Positions 11,791 to 13,335 of a stretch of DNA of 13,335 nt are shown here, in pieces; the stretch's first letter is position 1, and every line of letters begins with the position of its first letter. The notes below the pieces were generated by a model, which saw only the letters and a list, made by a program, of their open reading frames with translations, searched no databases and was not told the DNA's origin. Location: contig CAZUSU010000001.1 in the NCBI GenBank assembly GCA_964623315.1, positions 1 through 13,335 on the forward strand, in the 5' to 3' direction. The translations under genes and the position numbers were made by a program. Source of the stretch: CAZUSU01 sp964623315 (GTDB lineage: Bacteria; Patescibacteriota; Patescibacteriia; Magasanikbacterales; 2-02-FULL-50-9b).

Positions 11791-12300
11791 TCAATCAAAT
11801 GGAATGTCTTGCAGAGGCGTGGCGTGCGGCACCGTAATTGGTTTGGCTAATTGAATAGGTGCCGCGGCAGACGCCGCTTGCGAAGATTTCTTTTTTGCAA
11901 CGTCACTAATAGAAGTAGCGTGACGCCCTGCGCTTGAATCACCACTTACCGAAACAGCATGCGCATTCCGACTCACGATGTCGGCGGCCAATGAACGCTC
12001 TTTGTGATAGACGGCCAACCGCTCATCGCGCAAATTTTGTTTTTGCATGCGCGAAGCAAAATTCGCCACACGTTCTGCGCGCTTAAACGCATCGGCGGCA
12101 CCCCGTTCATCCGTAATGGCGCCGGACGATTTCAGTTTTTGCATTACCCGCTTAGCATCCTGCACGCTGACGCCGCTCTGGAGCGCCTTTTGTGCGCCAA
12201 TATGCGTGAGCGCTTTTTGTACGCCGCTGGCTCCCGTCCCCATGGCACGACCTAATACGCTGGTAAATTTTTGTGCGGAAAATCGTGGGGTGAGTGCCAT
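11791..12300 (-). CDS. Protein of unknown function, 169 residues, lysine/alanine-rich
   Basis: I do not recognise the family. The N-terminal ~110 residues look helical, rich in A, K, Q and R (for example QDAKRVMQKLKSSGAITDER at 47-66 and FKRAERVANFASRMQKQNL at 72-90). The last ~55 residues are rich in S, A and P and are probably disordered, ending TPLQDIPFD. There is no signal peptide or membrane segment. The first 49 bases overlap the 3' end of miaA on the same strand. A perfect extended -10 (TGG TATAAT) ends 14 bases before the ATG, so it can be transcribed on its own. The ordered helical part and basic character would suit a nucleic-acid or ribosome-associated role, but that is only a guess. 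Confidence 0.75.
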   Translation of the reverse strand: MALTPRFSAQKFTSVLGRAMGTGASGVQKALTHIGAQKALQSGVSVQDAKRVMQKLKSSGAITDERGAADAFKRAERVANFASRMQKQNLRDERLAVYHKERSLAADIVSRNAHAVSVSGDSSAGRHATSISDVAKKKSSQAASAAAPIQLAKPITVPHATPLQDIPFD

Positions 12301-13130
12301 AATTCTTTGCGTGAATTATACCACGTCATTTGCCGGCGTGCGTACTGCCACGTGGCGGTGATATGTGCTTGCTGTGCGGCCGCTCGCGTCAACGACCCAT
12401 CTAAATATGCGCAAACTTCCCGCACCCCGATGGCGCGCATGCCCGGATCTGACAAAGAATAGCCGGCGGCACGCGCCCTCATGACCTCTTCCACCGCGCC
12501 GCGTTCCCACAGGTCATACACGCGCCGCAAAATACGTTCGCGCAATAATGCCCGCTCCGGATTCATTGCAATAATGTGATGTTTAAACCGCGCGCGCCGC
12601 TGTTTTCCAAACGTCTGTTGCGGCCGGCCGGTTTGCAAAATAATTTCCAGTGCACGGGAAACGCGCCGCGGATTATGTAAAGCAATATGAAAAGGCGCAC
12701 AGGCATCCAACGCACATAATCGTGCGCATGCTTCTGCCGACGACAACGCGGATACTGCCGCACGAATCTCTGGCGCCGGTGCTGGCGGTGCATCGCGTTC
12801 ATACAAAAGCGCATCAAGATAAAATCCCGTACCACCAACCAATATCGGCATGCGACCCGCCGTAAAAACGCGCTCAATAACGCAAAGGGCGTCCATTGCA
12901 TATTGCGCGCTGGAATATTTTTTGTCTAACGGCAAAAAACCAAATAACTCACCGCCACCCTCCAATGGTTGTGCGGTTAACAGAGGCAATCCCTTATACA
13001 CCTGTTGGGCATCAGTATTAATAACCACGCCGTTATGTTCTGCCGCCAAAACAGCCGCCGCATCGGTTTTGCCACTGGCGGTGGGGCCAATGATTGCTAT
13101 AAGTTGTGCACAGTTGCGTGTGTCAGCCAT
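12252..13130 (-). CDS. miaA: tRNA dimethylallyltransferase
   Basis: A 292-residue enzyme that adds a dimethylallyl group to A37 of tRNAs reading codons that begin with U. It has the P-loop GPTASGKT (15-22), NTDAQQVYKGLPLLTAQP (38-55), which corresponds to the DSxQxYxGLxIGTAKP motif with Ala at the usual Ser, GGTGFYLDALL (99-109), and NPRRVSRALEI (153-163), the (D/N)P.R..RALE motif. The tail RRQMTWYNSR (in the usual place of RRQ.TWFR) confirms the family. The length is typical. The start at 13130 lies just after a -35/-10 pair, giving a very short leader and no Shine-Dalgarno sequence. Its 3' end overlaps the following unknown gene by 49 bases. Confidence 0.94.
   Translation of the reverse strand: MADTRNCAQLIAIIGPTASGKTDAAAVLAAEHNGVVINTDAQQVYKGLPLLTAQPLEGGGELFGFLPLDKKYSSAQYAMDALCVIERVFTAGRMPILVGGTGFYLDALLYERDAPPAPAPEIRAAVSALSSAEACARLCALDACAPFHIALHNPRRVSRALEIILQTGRPQQTFGKQRRARFKHHIIAMNPERALLRERILRRVYDLWERGAVEEVMRARAAGYSLSDPGMRAIGVREVCAYLDGSLTRAAAQQAHITATWQYARRQMTWYNSRKELWHSPHDFPHKNLPAY
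12315..12323 (-). promoter_or_regulatory. Extended -10 promoter of the gene at 11791-12300
   Basis: The minus strand reads TGG TATAAT (perfect hexamer with TGn), 14 bases before the ATG at 12300, inside the 3' part of miaA. No convincing -35 was seen. Confidence 0.5.
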
Positions 13131-13137
13131 AATTGCA

Positions 13138-13146
13138 TGATATACT
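13138..13146 (+). promoter_or_regulatory. Extended -10 promoter of the gene starting at 13182
   Basis: TGA TATACT with the ATG 35 bases after the hexamer; predicted leader about 28 bases. It overlaps the divergent miaA promoter, so the two genes may compete for polymerase. Confidence 0.4.
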
Positions 13147-13170
13147 ACGTGAGCAAAGCTTTTTGCACAA
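13142..13170 (-). promoter_or_regulatory. Promoter of miaA
   Basis: On the minus strand TTGTGC (complement of 13165-13170), exactly 17 bases, then TAGTAT (complement of 13142-13147), ending 11 bases before the miaA ATG. The -35 matches three and the -10 four of six positions. The predicted leader is only four or five bases. Confidence 0.4.
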
Positions 13171-13181
13171 ATTATTGTTTT

Positions 13182-13335
13182 ATGGCAGATTCATCACGCG
13201 CGCACAGGGAGTTCCCTGAAACAAGGCAGGATCTTAGACCTCCAATTTTTGATATAGAGCACCGTGCACCTACTGCGGCTGATGTTAAAAAACATCTTAA
13301 TGCAGAATTAATAAATATTATCGCAGAAAAAAGGA
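13182..13335 (+). CDS. Start of a protein of unknown function (runs off the window)
   Basis: Fifty-one codons from ATG at 13182 are open to the end of the window. The protein begins MADSSRAHREFPETRQDLRP and continues with a hydrophilic, probably disordered stretch, then a helix-prone part (VKKHLNAELINIIAEKR). No signal peptide or recognisable motif is seen in the visible part. Codon use is more AT-rich than in miaA. It is divergent from miaA, with 51 bases between the start codons and overlapping promoters. Coding status is likely from the clean open frame and promoter; function is unknown. Confidence 0.55.
   Translation, partial: MADSSRAHREFPETRQDLRPPIFDIEHRAPTAADVKKHLNAELINIIAEKR

Noticed and set aside
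1..13335. CRISPR arrays, tRNA or rRNA genes, transposases, phage genes, toxin-antitoxin pairs
   Set aside because: I looked for regularly spaced repeats, cloverleaf-like segments and typical protein motifs on both strands and saw none.

Overview
The window looks like a stretch of chromosome from a candidate-phyla-radiation (Patescibacteria-type) bacterium with moderate GC. This rests on several features seen together: a threonyl-tRNA synthetase that starts at its editing domain and lacks the TGS domain, a flavin-dependent thymidylate synthase made of two fused ThyX-like halves, near-absence of Shine-Dalgarno sequences before housekeeping genes, and very short or absent 5' leaders. TGA is used as an ordinary stop (thyX), which argues against the SR1/Gracilibacteria code. 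The lineage is inferred; no marker gene suitable for precise placement is complete here except L1, ThrRS and GatB.

Layout, left to right. Bases 1-172 are the 3' end of rplK (L11). A slipin (stomatin-like membrane protein) follows 13 bases later. Two minus-strand genes of unknown function then occupy 1010-2022. Each is a self-contained unit with a near-consensus promoter, a hairpin near the mRNA 5' end, a clear Shine-Dalgarno sequence and, downstream, a strong intrinsic terminator. thrS (minus) follows. Between thrS and the divergent rplA (L1) lies a 160-base element bounded by 33-base inverted repeats, then an rplA promoter and a leader hairpin that resembles the L1 binding site. The usual rplK-rplA pair is thus split by about 4 kb. 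Convergent with rplA is a secreted reprolysin-type (M12B-like) zinc metalloprotease.

From 6828 a plus-strand cluster for dTTP supply follows: dcd (dCTP deaminase, probably the dUMP-forming type), a small P-loop kinase of uncertain substrate, a tandem ThyX and a dTMP kinase. Together they could take dCTP to dUMP, dTMP and dTDP. gatB (amidotransferase subunit B) follows 7 bases after the dTMP kinase gene but has its own extended -10 element. On the minus strand miaA (tRNA dimethylallyltransferase) overlaps a lysine/alanine-rich protein of unknown function. A divergent plus-strand gene starts at 13182 and runs off the end.

The points most worth a second look are the L1-type leader kept with a relocated rplA, the inverted-repeat element, the contrast between leaderless host genes (TGn plus a -10 hexamer exactly nine bases before ATG in three cases) and the two Shine-Dalgarno-led cassettes, and the tandem ThyX, whose two halves each keep a different part of the signature motif. 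I found no CRISPR array, tRNA, rRNA, transposase or phage gene.
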